Shown piece after piece: positions 50,575-62,455 of a stretch of DNA of 64,000 nucleotides. The first letter of the stretch is position 1. Every line of letters begins with the position of its first letter. The stretch is from Schistosoma mansoni (Eukaryota; Platyhelminthes; Trematoda; Strigeidida; Schistosomatidae): NCBI RefSeq assembly GCF_000237925.1, contig NC_031495.1:2806407-2870406 (forward strand). The letters run 5' to 3'. The notes beneath the pieces were generated by a model that was given only the letters and a program-made list of their open reading frames with translations, ran no database searches and was not told the origin of the DNA. Both the position numbers and the translations under genes were made by a program.

Positions 50575-51395
50575 ATCCCAGAATCAATTAGATGATTTGG
50601 ACTTCGCACATGATCTAGCCCTCCTATCCAATACACATGAATAAATACAGACGAAGACAACAAATGTAGCAGCAGTCTCTGCATCAATAGGCCTCAATAT
50701 ACACAAAGGAAAAAGCACGGTTCTCAAATACAAAACAGGGAACACTAACCCAGTTACACTTGATGGAGAAACTCTGAAAGATGTAGAAACATTCACGTAC
50801 CTGTGAAGCATCATTGATAAACAAGGAAGATCGGATGCAGATGTAAAGGCAAGGATTGGCAAAGCGAGGTCAGCATTTCTACAATTGAAGGACATATGGA
50901 ACTCAAAACAACTGTCAACTAATTTCAAAGTGAGAATCTTCAATACGAACGTCAAGATAGTCTTACTGTACGGAGCTGAAACGTGGAGAACAACTACATC
51001 CATCGTCAAGAAGGTACAAGTATTTATAAACAGTTGTTTACTCGAAATAATCAACATTCACTGACCGAATACTATCAACAACAGCGTTTTATGGGAGGGG
51101 ACAAACCAGCTTTTAGCTGAAGAGGAAATTAGGAGAAGACGTTGGAAGTGGATCGGACATACATTAAGGAAATCATCAAACTGCATCACGGGGCAATCGC
51201 CAACTTGGAATCCTGAGGGGAAGCGGAAAAGAGGAAGGCCAAACGACGAAATACGTCGGGAAATAGAAGCAGATATGATAAGGATGAATGTTAACTGAAT
51301 GAACTGGAAAGGTTTGCCCAGGACAGGGTTGGATGGAGAATACTGGTGTGCGGCCTACACTCGTCCACGAAGGGTAACAGGCGTAAGTAAGTAAG
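50575..51395 (+). pseudogene. LINE-2 fragment, RT C-terminal half and 3' end
   Basis: Starts at the catalytic block (LDFAHDLALLSNTHE; FADD has become FAHD) and continues TLDGETLKDVETFTYL, stop, [71 protein letters not shown]. Stops interrupt it at several points. It ends in GTAAGTAAGTAAGTAG, the short tandem tail typical of this element. Confidence 0.8.
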
Positions 51396-51397
51396 TA

Positions 51398-51398
<1 letters not shown>

Positions 51399-51428
<30 letters not shown>
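51399..51428. repeat. (TA)15 microsatellite
   Basis: Directly follows the LINE-2 tail. Confidence 0.9.
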
Positions 51429-51430
<2 letters not shown>

Positions 51431-52095
51431 CTAGGCTTATCTGACATAAACAAAATGGCGTATGAGAGATATGGGCCAGTGTACACTATTGGCTTAGACT
51501 TAATTTAACTTCCTCAGAACAGAGACACATTGCATTGGTTGGAAATGTAGCATCATTTTCTGAGGATCTGTATTTATGAACGATCTTTCTATATGTTCTC
51601 GGTTTAGTTGGACAGTAAAAGTTTCGTACTGACTCTCATTTTTTTTTCACTCAAGTAGCTGACTTTGGTATACACATATTATGAACGCATATATCACTAG
51701 AAGACTAAAAAACAGAATATATATATATATATATAGCTGCAAATGAATAAACAGTTTTCCTTTGTTTTACTGAACATATTACCAACAATAGAGTCAGTAA
51801 ACCTTTTGATTACATAACCTAGAGATTTTCATTTCATCTCTTTTTTGGAAAGACAATTTGATTTACGAAATTTCATATAATATTCATATAGTCAACGTTA
51901 TTATTGAAAATCATCTGATTATTTTACGTATGGTTTATGAGTTCGTTTTTTGCACATTAGTGAAGCCATCGCAATCCATGTTCACAAGCCTAATTTTTGC
52001 ATCCAAAAAAAGTTTGTATAACCACTCTCGCTACGTTGGTCATCCGTATAGGGGAGTTTCTAGCAGAACTTTGATAAACTATTTTCGTATTTAAA
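51429..52095. other. No gene recognised
   Basis: AT-rich with a short (AT)n at 51718-51734; a 78-codon frame at 51858 lacks family resemblance. Confidence 0.4.
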
Positions 52096-52330
52096 TTCAA
52101 TTGGTATTAAATTCACTTAGTATTGTTTGTTCGAATCTTCCCATCGATGTGTTAGGACTCAGTGGCCGAGTGGATAACGCGATGGCGTTTGAAGCGAGGG
52201 TACTGGGTTCGAGTCCCAGAGTGAACATCAACTCTGAGATGCAGGTACATCCAGCTGACGAGTCCCAAATAGGACGAAACGCGCTTCCTGGATTCCACTG
52301 TTAGCCACTATCCATCTTTGCTTATCAATT
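52096..52330 (+). repeat. Family A hammerhead SINE, copy 3 (best preserved)
   Basis: A-box GTGGCCGAGTGGATAACGCG, B-box GGGTTCGAGTCCC, hammerhead, and tail CCACTATCCATCTTTGCTTA. The best family A reference in the window. Confidence 0.9.
52251..52291 (+). ncRNA. Hammerhead ribozyme with intact core (family A)
   Basis: Stem I CCAG/CTGG (52251-52254 with 52288-52291); CTGACGA (52255-52261); stem II GTCC-CAAATA-GGAC; GAAA (52276-52279); cleavage after TTC at 52287. Close to the well-studied Schistosoma SM-alpha hammerhead, whose stem II and loop (GTCCCAAATAGGAC) are the same. The stem III closing pair (C with U) is lost. Confidence 0.8.
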
Positions 52331-52790
52331 GGTATTGTTTTACTTGAATCTTTCCATTGATGTTTAGGACTGATCAATTGATCAGTCTGTTATTGGAGTA
52401 TGTGCATCCTGTACGTATTGCCTCGATATTACCTTAACTCACAAGCATTATGAAAAAAGATGGACAGTGGCTAATAGTGGAGTCCAGGACGCGCATTTCG
52501 TCCTCATCGGGACTGGTCAGCTAGATGTACCTGTATCCCAAAGTCGATGAACCAAGCAAAAAACACCAAATGAATTTAAACTTCACCCCATTGCATAAGC
52601 AACTGATTATCAGGACTCAGTTGCTAAGTGGATAACGCCATGACGTTTGAAGCCAACTGTACTGGGTTCGAGTTCCAGAGTGAACATCAACTCTCATATG
52701 TAGATACATCCAGTCGAGGAGTCCTAAACTGGGTGAAACACGCTTCCTGAATTTCACTGATAGCCACTACTCATCTTTGCTTATTTTCGT
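52331..52790 (+). repeat. Family A mosaic, copy 4
   Basis: Leading segment, an inverted hammerhead tail (52450-52560), then a diverged plus-strand unit (52565-52790) with B-box GGGTTCGAGTTCC and a decayed ribozyme (GTCGAGGAGTCC, GTGAAACACGC). The same head-to-head order as at 13716-14130. Confidence 0.75.
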
Positions 52791-53296
52791 ATTCCATTTC
52801 TTCTCTATATTTTACTTATTCTCAATATTCGCCTTTTGATTCTTACATAACTACTAAATTATTAACGGAAATATTCAATTATCTGTTTTGATTAAATGAA
52901 ACCAATTAATTAATTATATGGTAAAGAAATTAACATATTTCTCATAGTTTCTCCTTACTATAAAAATATCCCGTAAAAATGTGTACTTTATTCATATTGT
53001 ACTTATATGTATAATAATTAAAGTTCATAAGTTCATATTATTTATTTATAAACACATTCCCCCCCTCCCCGTTTTTTTTGTTTTTTTTTCTATTTTAAGA
53101 TTCTGAATACAATTTTTTTTACAATTATTTTTGGCTTCATTCTTTTGATTAAAACAAACAAACAAACAAACAAAAAAACATTCACTTCTAATAGTGTACT
53201 ATTAATTGATGTCTTATGAAGAAACCACATGTTAAATATAAATGTTACTGTTTTTGTTTGTTTTTTCTTCAATATAACATAATTAAATCATATCGA

Positions 53297-53715
53297 ATTT
53301 ATAAGCAAAGATGGATAGTGGTAAGCAGTGGAATCCAGGATGTGCGTTTCGTCCTATTTAGAATCTGTATCTCAGAGTTGATGTTCACGCCGGGACTCGA
53401 ACCCAGTAGCTTTCTCTTCAAACGCCATTGCGTTATCCACTCAGCTACTGAGTCCTGATAGTCACTTGCTTGTGCAATGGGGTGAAGTTTAAATTCATTT
53501 AGTATTATTTGTTTGAATCTTCCCAATTGATCAATCTCTTATAGGCATATGTGCATACTGTGCGTATTGACTCGATATTGCCTTAATTCACAAGCATTAT
53601 AAACAAAGATGCATAGTGGCTAGCAGTGGAATCCAGGAAGCGTGTTTCACCGAATTCGGGACTGGTCAGCTGGATGTACCTGCATCTCAGAGTTGATGTT
53701 CACACTGGGACATTA
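53297..53715 (-). repeat. Family A copies 5 and 6, inverted
   Basis: 53297-53530 is a complete inverted unit (hammerhead shortened), and 53600-53712 is the hammerhead end of a second, cut at the B-box. The leading segment lies between them. Confidence 0.8.
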
Positions 53716-53924
53716 ATATCATTTCTTAGAATCATTTAATGTCAAAATACATTATAGTGTTTATTATAGGTTTTATTATAAATTCTTTAAATAGCCTAAA
53801 TCTTTTAATGTTATTAAAGATTGAATATATGTACAGAATGTTATGTAACTGTAATGTATAAATGAAGATTGTCCTAAAATTGAAAGTATAAACTAATAGA
53901 TATGGGGGTTTTCTGTGGAGATTT

Positions 53925-54370
53925 TAAGTAATTTTTATATATACTTGAAATCAAGAGTCAATTGAAGCTACACTACCCTAGAAAACCTGGAAGCACTGGA
54001 CGGCCAACTCGTCCTATTGTGGGACTGACTCTACGAGGTATTTCTTGGAGTTCAAGTGAGAAGAAGTAACCAGTGGAGTTCAACCAGGTCTGTTGGAAGT
54101 TATCAACTCACTGGAGACATTGGTGAAATGGTTGCTCAACTTCGTGGATTGGTTGAAATTAGACAATAACACCGTTGGATGCCGGCCACCTCAGTGGTCT
54201 ATCGGTCAAGTGCTCTGGCGCGAAACTGGTAGGTCCTGGGTTCGAATCTCTCGAGGCGGGATCGTGGATGTGCGCTGCTGAGGAGTCCCATAATAGGACG
54301 AGTTGGCCGTCCAGTGCTTCGAGGTTTTCAATGGTGGTCTAGCTTCAATTGACTCTTGATTTGAAGTATA
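53925..54370 (+). repeat. Family B SINE, copy 6 (GAGTT subfamily), with inverted fragment
   Basis: A short inverted hammerhead end (53950-54035) precedes a complete plus-strand unit (54060-54360). Both carry GAGTT in place of GAAAC. Confidence 0.8.
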
Positions 54371-54961
54371 TATAATAGATATGGATTAAATCACTTAAAT
54401 GTATCATTTTTGTCATAAAGCTGAAGGTGTTCAGGTTAGGTACTTAGTGAAGTTGTTGTTGTTATTTTATGTAAAGGAGTTACCTGCTAAGAACGAACAA
54501 CTATTTAATATTCTTTGGTTTGCAGTAGTAATATACCTAATACAAATCTATTGTTAATACCATCTTAATATTTTGAATTGATGTAGAAGAGATGTAGCTC
54601 AGTATTGCATTATCTATACTGATTAGTTCAATTGTAGAGCTTTCATTGTTTTCCTCGGCAATATCATCACAATTATCATCAACAGACTAATTTTTCCACT
54701 ACCAATGGTATTGTTTTTACTGATCTACTTCAAACATTTTGTCTGCTAATGTTAAGTGTAGTAAATCAAATTGATACAGTTTTGTAAGAAGCGTACTAGA
54801 CTGTTTATAATTGAACTGTATTATTAAATCTGATTGAGAAGTTGAATCTATGGAACAAGTTGAATCAATCCTTCCTTGGATATATAAATTGTTCCATTTT
54901 TGGAAATAGTTTTTATAACTTTATTTGTGAAATTATAAAATAGATCATTAACTAAGTGGTT
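54371..54961. other. No gene recognised
   Basis: AT-rich, stops in all frames, no repeat match in the window. Confidence 0.4.
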
Positions 54962-55480
54962 AGGATATTTATTTATTGAAACACATAAATATTGGTACAA
55001 AGAGGCACCAGATATATATGGGCCGCACAAATCTCATTTGACTTATGTGAGGACTGTGATACTGACCAGGTGCCCAAACTGAAACAGGTGGTTTCGATAG
55101 GGGGCCACACACGGAGCCTTTGACCTAAAGATCTGGTTCACAAGACAGTGGAGCATCGTGAAGAGATGCGGTCCCATGGTAGCCGGTGACCGACGGTTCA
55201 TTCATACGCCATTCGTTCTCTTAAGAAACTGGAGCCCATGTGCACCATTGGTTTGGAATCATGGTTATCCAACTACCCTAGGTGGACTTTCCATGTCCAC
55301 CAACCCGGTTAAAGTGCTGGACATTCGCTTTTCGTGTTGTTAATTTCGTAAACAACAGTAATGCCACGAGAAGTCAATGAGTAGGATTTCCCTTACAGAG
55401 TCTATATACGCATGTAAGAGCATTTGAAGAGGGAGAGCGGACTCTCCTTACTCTCGGCCGTGCCAGGGCATTTGGGGGCA
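54962..55480 (-). repeat. Family C repeat, copy 9
   Basis: Full-length inverted copy, from the tail complement at 54962 to the GCCCCCAAATGCCCTGGCAC head at 55480. Confidence 0.85.
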
Positions 55481-55949
55481 TCAAGTTTCAGGTTAGAGTC
55501 CCGCCTCCTCTACTTCAATTCGTACAACCAGATAGTATGACTAAACCTCTTATCCAAATACCTGTAAGATGAATTAAATTAACATTTTAATTAACACTTA
55601 TAAGAAAAGGTAAAGGAAACATTTACTTCATTGAATTTCAAATGATTCATAGTTTAGTGTAATGTTTCATACTTCAAATAGTCAATGGAATGTTTGTATA
55701 TTTCAGTTGTTTTGATCAGACTTAATGGTTATTTACTTAATATTGCTAAGAAAAGTATTCCTGTCTGAATTCTATATAGAAAGATTTGATTATAATAATG
55801 AATAGGAATACCATTACACAATAAGTTTTAGTAAAATTTCACCTATTTTAGTGTTTGTTTTGAACATACCATGAAGATATGCAAATATTTTATAGAATAA
55901 ACAAGTTAATTCATTATCAGAAGGGGTTTTGTAATGATTTTAGTAATTT

Positions 55950-56275
55950 TATAGTTGAATTCAAGAGTCAATTGAAGCTAGACCACCAGGTCTGTTATGA
56001 GATAGTAACTCACTGAAGACAATGGTGGACGGTTGCTCAGCATCGTTGATTGGTTACAGTTAGACATTAACAGCGTTGGATACCGACCAGCTCACTGGTC
56101 TACAGGTTAAGCGCTTGCACGCGAGACTGATAGGTCTTGGGTTCGAATCTCTCGAGGCGGGATCGTGGATGCGCACTACTGAGGAGTCCAATACTAGGAC
56201 GAGTTGGCCGTTCAGTGCTTCGAGGTTTTCCATAGTAGTCTAACTTCAATTGACTCATGAATTCAATTATAAAAT
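55950..56275 (+). repeat. Family B SINE, copy 7 (GAGTT subfamily)
   Basis: Complete unit. CTGAGGA is present, stem II is intact (GTCCAATACTAGGAC), but GAGTT replaces GAAAC. Confidence 0.85.
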
Positions 56276-56967
56276 TTAATTTATATTTTAAAGAGTTCGA
56301 ACCATGAGAATTTTTGTTGAATATTACATTAGTTCCTAATGTACTTGATGTATTGGCTATGATGATAATCACTGATTGTTTGCTTAATCAGACTTGTAGA
56401 TAGTCTAAAAGGGGTTAGGTGAGTTATATATTCTCCTATTATTATTATTATTATTGATCGTTGTTGGAATGTGTCGGATTATTGTCGGTTTCTGGTGTGG
56501 AAATATATTGACGTTCTATTCAGGTTAATCATGTTTTCTTGTTCTGAATTGTGTTGAAGTCCTGTAGAATAGACACTGGGAGGAAATCTAGTTTAGATAT
56601 TCGTCTAAGACAAATTAACATCCCATTTGTGTACACATGGAAATCTAAGCGTTATAACAGTATTCTTAATTTAAACGAATTAATTAGGTCAATTACAGGA
56701 TATATGGATGAATTCTCAGTTACTTAATTTATTTTCAAACTGTTAAGAGATTTCTATAGTAAAATGAAAAGCATAAGTTGTGTTTCATGCCAAGTTTGAA
56801 CGAGTTTTGAGATTACACTTTTTCTTGATCTGAAAGGAAACAGTTTTGTTTACTTGGTAATTAACATGAATATTTCCCGTTAATTAGTTAGTAAACAAAG
56901 GTATGCATTACAGTTTAGAATAGTGCCTTTCGCCTACAGTAAAATACATTGAATAATCTGTTTTAAA

Positions 56968-56969
<2 letters not shown>
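56276..56969. other. No gene recognised
   Basis: AT-rich; a short (ATT)n at about 56438-56453 and no coding signal. Confidence 0.4.

Positions 56970-57005
<36 letters not shown>
56970..57005. repeat. (AT)n microsatellite, about 36 bp
   Basis: Uninterrupted AT dinucleotides immediately before a SINE. Confidence 0.95.
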
Positions 57006-57007
<2 letters not shown>

Positions 57008-57009
<2 letters not shown>

Positions 57010-57350
57010 AATGATACTTTAATCGAAGTTAGACCACCATCGAGAAACTCGAAGCACTGGACGGCCAACTCGTCCTAGTATTGGACTCCTCAGTAGTGCG
57101 CATCCACGATCCCGCCTCGAGAGATTCGAACCCAAGACCTATCAGTCTCGCGCCAGAGCACTTAACCGATAGACCACTGAGCTGGCTGGTATCCAACAGT
57201 GTTAATGTCTAACTGCAACCAATCTACGAAGTCTATCAACCGTCCACCATTGTCTTCAGTGAGTTACTCACTCACAATAGACCTGGTGGTCTCGTTTCAA
57301 TTGACTCATGTGTTTGACTATAAAATCAATAGAATCTCCACAAAATCCCC
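57008..57350 (-). repeat. Family B SINE, copy 8 (GAGTT subfamily)
   Basis: Complete inverted unit, very close to copy 7, including the GTCCAATACTAGGAC stem II and the GAGTT core. Confidence 0.85.
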
Positions 57351-57819
57351 TTCTGGTGATAATGATACTATCGATATTTAAAAATATGAACATTTACATG
57401 AACAATGAAAACTTTTTATTGTGCAACCGTTTCTTCACAACCAAATCTTGAAAGGAACACTTTCAGTTAGGAAGACAGAATTTTAAAACATATAAGTTTC
57501 ACCGATAAATAGAAAGCGTAGTTTTAAAGTATCCTAGTATCAAGCTTTTATTATTACGGTTTGTAGTATTGATGCTTATCATTATTATGGCTTCTTTTTG
57601 AACATCATGGATAATGATTTTACACAGCCAATTATTTTATTCACTACTCTGTAGTCAGTCAGTCTTAGGATAGAAATTCAGGGCAAATTATTGGAATTTA
57701 AGAATATAAAATTCCATAGATTAGTCACCTAGATCTCCTAATATCTTGAAATATTCAATATTCAATAAGTTTGTCAAATAAAACGTTTTTGTTTATATTT
57801 ACATGGTGTTGTTTGCTTG

Positions 57820-58025
57820 TGTGTTCCCATTGTTGCTTAGGATTGAAATTGATCAGTCTATTGTTAGCCTATGTGCATACTGTACGGATAGCCCCGATAT
57901 TGCCTTAAGTCACAAGGAGTAGCTTAGTGGATAACGTGATGACATTTCAAGCGAACGGTACTGGGTTCAAGTCCCAGAGTGAATTTCAACTTTGATACGC
58001 AGATACATCCAGTTAACGAGTCCTG
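57820..58025 (+). repeat. Family A SINE, copy 7 (truncated)
   Basis: Leading segment, A-box (GAGTAGCTTAGTGGATAACGTG) and B-box (GGGTTCAAGTCCC), ending at AACGAGTCCTGG inside the hammerhead, where LINE-1 sequence starts. Confidence 0.75.
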
Positions 58026-58858
58026 GTCAGTCAATTACAACATAGAACTTCGTACGTATGTACATCAGTTCAAGTTGCCACACCACATTACCACAGAGAT
58101 GCAGTTGTCGATTCAAATCCTATAGTGATAGAAGTAGTTAGAGTATAAGCAGTAATCCAAAAGATTAGGGTTTGAAGATGTTATTCAAAGAGTATAATCC
58201 AGTGAAATGAATTTGAAAAGAGAAAAAGTTAGTGACATGAAGAATTTAGAAGATTAGAATTTGGTAGGACACAAAGAGTGGATGCAACTTCGCCATTGCA
58301 AACGATCTTGAGCCATGTCATTCAAGGTCTCTAACCATGTAGTCTACATTTACCAACATGACTCAGTCCACTTATCACTGACTTCATGGGTTTGTGCCAC
58401 GTTTTCGTCTGGCCGCACCTAGCTTTCTTCCAACCTACTCCTACACCATAAAACATTGCACGTCGGAGCAGTCGGTGGTTGGGCATACGTAACACATGTC
58501 CCAGCCATCTCAACTGATGAAGTTTCACTACTTCATCAATCGATTTGCCATCCTTATCTAGTATCTGTTCCCTAACAACTGCATTACTTACCCGGTAGTC
58601 CCAGGATATACGAGCGATGCTTCGAAGACACCTATAATCGAAAACTAGTAGCCTACGAATATCCTCTACTCTTACCGGTCATGTTTCACTGCCATAAAGT
58701 AGGACGGAACGAACTGCTGCACAGTAAATCCGTCCTTTGGTTGCTAGACGGATATCTCGCCTACACCATAAATGACGCAAGTTGGCGAAAGCTAGACGAG
58801 CCTTCTGTATCCGTGCTGAGATTTCGTCACACACCAGACCACAAGGGCTGATGAGGCT
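58026..58858 (-). pseudogene. LINE-1 3' end, inverted fragment
   Basis: Read on the minus strand: ISPCGLVCDEISARIQKARL, LRHLW, LLYGSET, then after breaks MKLHQLRWLGHVLRMPNHRL and GWKKARCGQTKTWHK, then the MAQ block and the 3' untranslated region ending at CGTACGAAGTTCTATGTTG. It is inserted exactly inside a family A hammerhead: the SINE stops at 58025 and its tail resumes at 58859. Confidence 0.85.
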
Positions 58859-58920
58859 CCCAAATTGGGTGAAACACTCTTCCTGAATTTCACGGCTAGC
58901 CACTATCCATCTTTGCTTCA
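58859..58920 (+). repeat. Family A SINE tail
   Basis: CCCAAATTGGGTGAAACACTCTT and CCACTATCCATCTTTGCTT: the second half of the hammerhead and the SINE tail, separated from 57820-58025 by the LINE-1 insertion. Confidence 0.75.
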
Positions 58921-59395
58921 AAGTTGTTGTTTATATATATGAATATATTTGTGTTTGTTTTAAGATGTTGTTAGATATACATTTATAAACTAACAGAATG
59001 CTTTTAAAATTCCTTGAGAATAATAATTTACAATTCATGGGTTTTATGTACGTTAATTGTTATTAGTCAAAATATAAGTTAAAATCTGTTTGTTACTAAG
59101 CCATTAAAAGCCTATTTTGGAAAAATAAACTATCCAAATTGTAGTTTTAAATGAAACTTTCTAGAATGGTATCCACCCGGTAACCACATTTGATAAAGAT
59201 CTTCCAAGAAAAAAAAACAAAAAAAGAAAGCAATTTCCATAAAAAATTGTTGTTTATAGTATTGGAAACTAATGTAAATTTATGTTTTGATAATACTCAT
59301 CTCCATGACTCATATTAAGTTTTTATTGCACAGTTAAATGCAGTTTTAACTGTAGATTATTACAAGTCAGGTAAACTCGGAAAATGTCTTTATAA
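58921..59395. other. No gene recognised
   Basis: AT-rich with an A-rich run near 59210; no coding signal. Confidence 0.4.
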
Positions 59396-59765
59396 CTTCA
59401 TTTGGTATTGTTTGTTTGAATCTTCCCATTGATGTTTAGGACTGCAACTGGTCAGTCTCTTACTGTATTTATTGTCTCGATATAGCCTTAATTCACAAGC
59501 ATTATAAGCAAAGATGGATAGTAGCTAGCAGTAGAATCCAGGACGTGGGTTTCACTCAATTCGGAAATCGTCAACTGTATGTACCCGCATCTCGGAGTTG
59601 ATGTTCACTCTGAGTGGATAACGCGATGGCATTTGAAGCTAAAGGTACTGGGTTTGAGTCCCAGAGTGAACATCAACTATCAAATGCAGCCGATGAGTCC
59701 CAAATAGGACGGAACGTGCATCAAGCTAGATTCCATTGCCAGCCACTATCCATCTTTGCTTAAAA
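59396..59765 (+). repeat. Family A mosaic, copy 8
   Basis: Leading segment, inverted hammerhead tail (59510-59610), then a plus-strand unit missing its A-box start, with B-box GGGTTTGAGTCCC and ribozyme remnants (CCGATGAGTCCC, GGACGGAACG). Confidence 0.75.
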
Positions 59766-60540
59766 TGTCTGTATAACCGTTTTGAAACACTATAGAATTT
59801 AATAACTCTTAATCTTTCTAGTATTGAATCCGATGATTATTTCAGGTTTGAGTTATGAGGGTTAAAGAAGGGCTTGAAAGTATACATTAAACATTTATTG
59901 TTTTTGGTATTAAATAAATACTGAGGAAAAACAAACTTTTAAATAACTTATATGGAAGAGTTTTTTTAATCTCATGAATCGATCCAAGTGATACAACTAA
60001 CAATAAACCTAGAGTACCGGATGGAAATTTTGTCATAATATGAGACTTTTTCAGAGTACATCTACAATCTCTGGGAATCCCACCCAAGGTCATGATGAAT
60101 CAAAGCGAGAACTCAACCTTTTAACCACTTGGTCGACTTCCAGTCAATTACATTTCTAGCTTCAATCAACTCGTGATATTACATAGCCACTTCTCATTAT
60201 CTTCGGTGGGTAACTGCCTCATAATGTATATAGTTGAACTCCATTAGTAACAGGTTTTCATTATAACGTAATAGCTGTCTGACTTATATCGGTTCGTAAT
60301 CACAGTAAAGTTTAACCATCCCCACAGACATGCATACTGATTATAAATTAAGTATTTGTGACCATTTGGTGAAGATCAATACATATAAAATTATCAATTA
60401 ATTGTCAGTCTTATTTCGGGTTATGAGAGAAGTGATTATTACTCCTTAACAATTGAAAATAAGTCCTACTTTTTAATGAGTCTTAAATACATGTAACATG
60501 ATGGGTTGTATAGATTTAATGTAATAAGAATTCGTAACCA
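59766..60540. other. No gene recognised
   Basis: AT-rich; frames of 68 codons on the minus strand have no family resemblance. A short family B tail-like piece (TTCAATCAACTCGTGATAT) lies near 60160. Confidence 0.35.
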
Positions 60541-60544
60541 GTAG

Positions 60545-60790
60545 AGGTAGATCGTGTTGAGTGTGAGGCAGTTATCAGTTGAAGACAATACAAGGTAGTC
60601 ACGCAATATTGTTGACTGATAGAAGTTAGCTATCGACACTGTTGGATTCCAGCTCAGTATTCTTGAGACCAAGCGTTTACGCGTTCAAGGTCCTGGGTTC
60701 TGTTTCCGAGTGTAGGGTCGTGGATGAACACTGCTGAGAAGTTCCATACCAAGGAGAAACAGCCATCAAGTCCTTACAAGTTTTTGATAG
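60545..60790 (+). repeat. Family B SINE, copy 9 (diverged)
   Basis: Leader, A-box-like CCAGCTCAGTATTCTTGAGACC, B-box-like GGGTTCTGTTTCC, and hammerhead-like CTGCTGAGAAG...GAAACAGCC. Old copy. Confidence 0.6.
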
Positions 60791-61654
60791 TAAATGAATT
60801 CTTATTTTTCACACAAAAGGTTATATTATATAAATCTTAGTGCAAAATCATCAGAACACAAATATTCGGGTTAGAAAATCATGAATACCGAATCAATGCA
60901 TTGATTAAATTGTATAGTAAAATTAGTTGATTATTTCTGTTTCAGATGTAACTTAATTTGACCTACAAGATTCATGATCCTTTTTCAATAATTGAGTGAT
61001 TAGGATCGAAAACACGCATTATTAAGTACAAGATAATTGACTGAATCGAATGATGTTTACAGTAAATGCTAACTGAATGTTATTGGTTTGGCTGGGTGTG
61101 AAATTGTAAGTGAATACCGTTGAGGAATCACAAATTTGGACCCTTATGATTATTGATTTCGCCAAATTATGACAGTTACTCGTAAAAACAATCTACTAAA
61201 TAAACAATGATACCCCAGAATCTATCGTCTTAAATTTATATTCGTTCGAACCGACTGTAATCCAGTTTCATGAAATACGCAACTATGGAAGTCAGTTAAT
61301 CAGTACAAATTAGGAGACATATAAAGCTCTCAACTTTAATGTTGATGAATAATTGTCATTCACTGAAGTTTATAAATTGATGGAAAGGTAGCATGTGAGG
61401 AGAACTACTATCCTTTCGGTACCCGAGAAAGGTTCCATATTACACAACTATTCACAATTGACTGAAATAGTCTTATGTTGAAACGAAGATTTAAATTAGC
61501 TATCAGTAAGATATTTTACTCAGCTCAACTCATCATTATCGAAAAGTCAGAGTGTATGTTTTAATAAAAACCTAAACAGTACATAAACGATTGTGTAAAA
61601 TTTTATTAGGCTTTCTCAATTTTCATGTATGTGAAGAAAAATATATACATACAG

Positions 61655-61810
61655 GAGCAACCGTGATCTGCAAGTAGTTGTGGCTGAAGGCATACCTAAA
61701 TGGCTACAAAAACAAATCAACTGTATTAGTCAAACAAGACCATTGGATAAACAAGCATTTTTATACATTGAGAAACATTTGGTTGAACGGGTATTAGGAT
61801 TTATATCAAG
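61655..61810 (+). CDS. Candidate internal exon, product unrecognised
   Basis: A 156-nt stretch between ACATACAG and AG|GTGATC, open in only one of its three forward frames (one base, 51 codons, two bases). Reads SNRDLQVVVAEGIPKWLQKQ and continues into a helical-looking segment with KQAFLYIEKHLVERVLGFIS. Mixed charged and hydrophobic composition resembles real coding sequence, unlike its AT-rich surroundings. No adjoining exon was found in the window, so it would belong to a gene extending beyond it. The donor is non-optimal (GTGATC). I do not recognise the family. Confidence 0.4.
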
Positions 61811-62114
61811 GTGATCTTCGTAGTGTTGTATAAAAGTTCTCAAAGGCATATACTAACATTTCTTGAAGCATTAGCTATGTGAAAACTTAAATCTTCTTTA
61901 TATGTTTGAAAGAATTCGGTTCTTACTCTTAGTTTACCCTGGTAATACTAATTTGTTTATTATAACGATTTCCACATTGCTGTTTACATCGTTTATTTTG
62001 CAAATATATCGCATAGATCTGATAACTTTCGTTTTCTCATTATACCATTCAAGTTTGTCAAAGGAATAAAAAGGTTCAAATTAGTTCAACCAGTTCACTT
62101 AATATCATCATATG

Positions 62115-62455
62115 ATTGTTTAGTGCCGGACACTATCAGAAACAAGCTACTGTGGGATAGAACAAACCATATTCCAGTGGAGGAAGAAATCAGGAAGAAG
62201 CGCTGGAAGTGGATAGGACATACATTGAGGAAATCACCCAACTGCGTCACAAGGCAAGCCCTCACATGGAATCCTGAAGCCAAAGGAGAAGAGGAAGACC
62301 AAAGAACACATTACTCCGGGAAATGGAAACAGACATGAGAAGAATGAACAAAAGTTGGATAGAATTAGAAAGGAAGGCCCAGGACAGAGTGGGTTAGAGA
62401 ATACTGGTGGGCGGCCTATGCTCCATTGGGAGTAACAGGCATAAGTAAGTAAGTA
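62115..62455 (+). pseudogene. LINE-2 3' end fragment
   Basis: Short frame with [20 protein letters not shown] and [20 protein letters not shown], the C-terminal end of LINE-2, then ATAAGTAAGTAAGTATG, its tandem tail. Nothing upstream of it, so it is a strongly 5'-truncated insertion. Confidence 0.85.

Noticed and set aside
52096-59765. CRISPR-like array from repeated short blocks
   Set aside because: The blocks are SINE modules with irregular spacing in both orientations in a eukaryotic genome.
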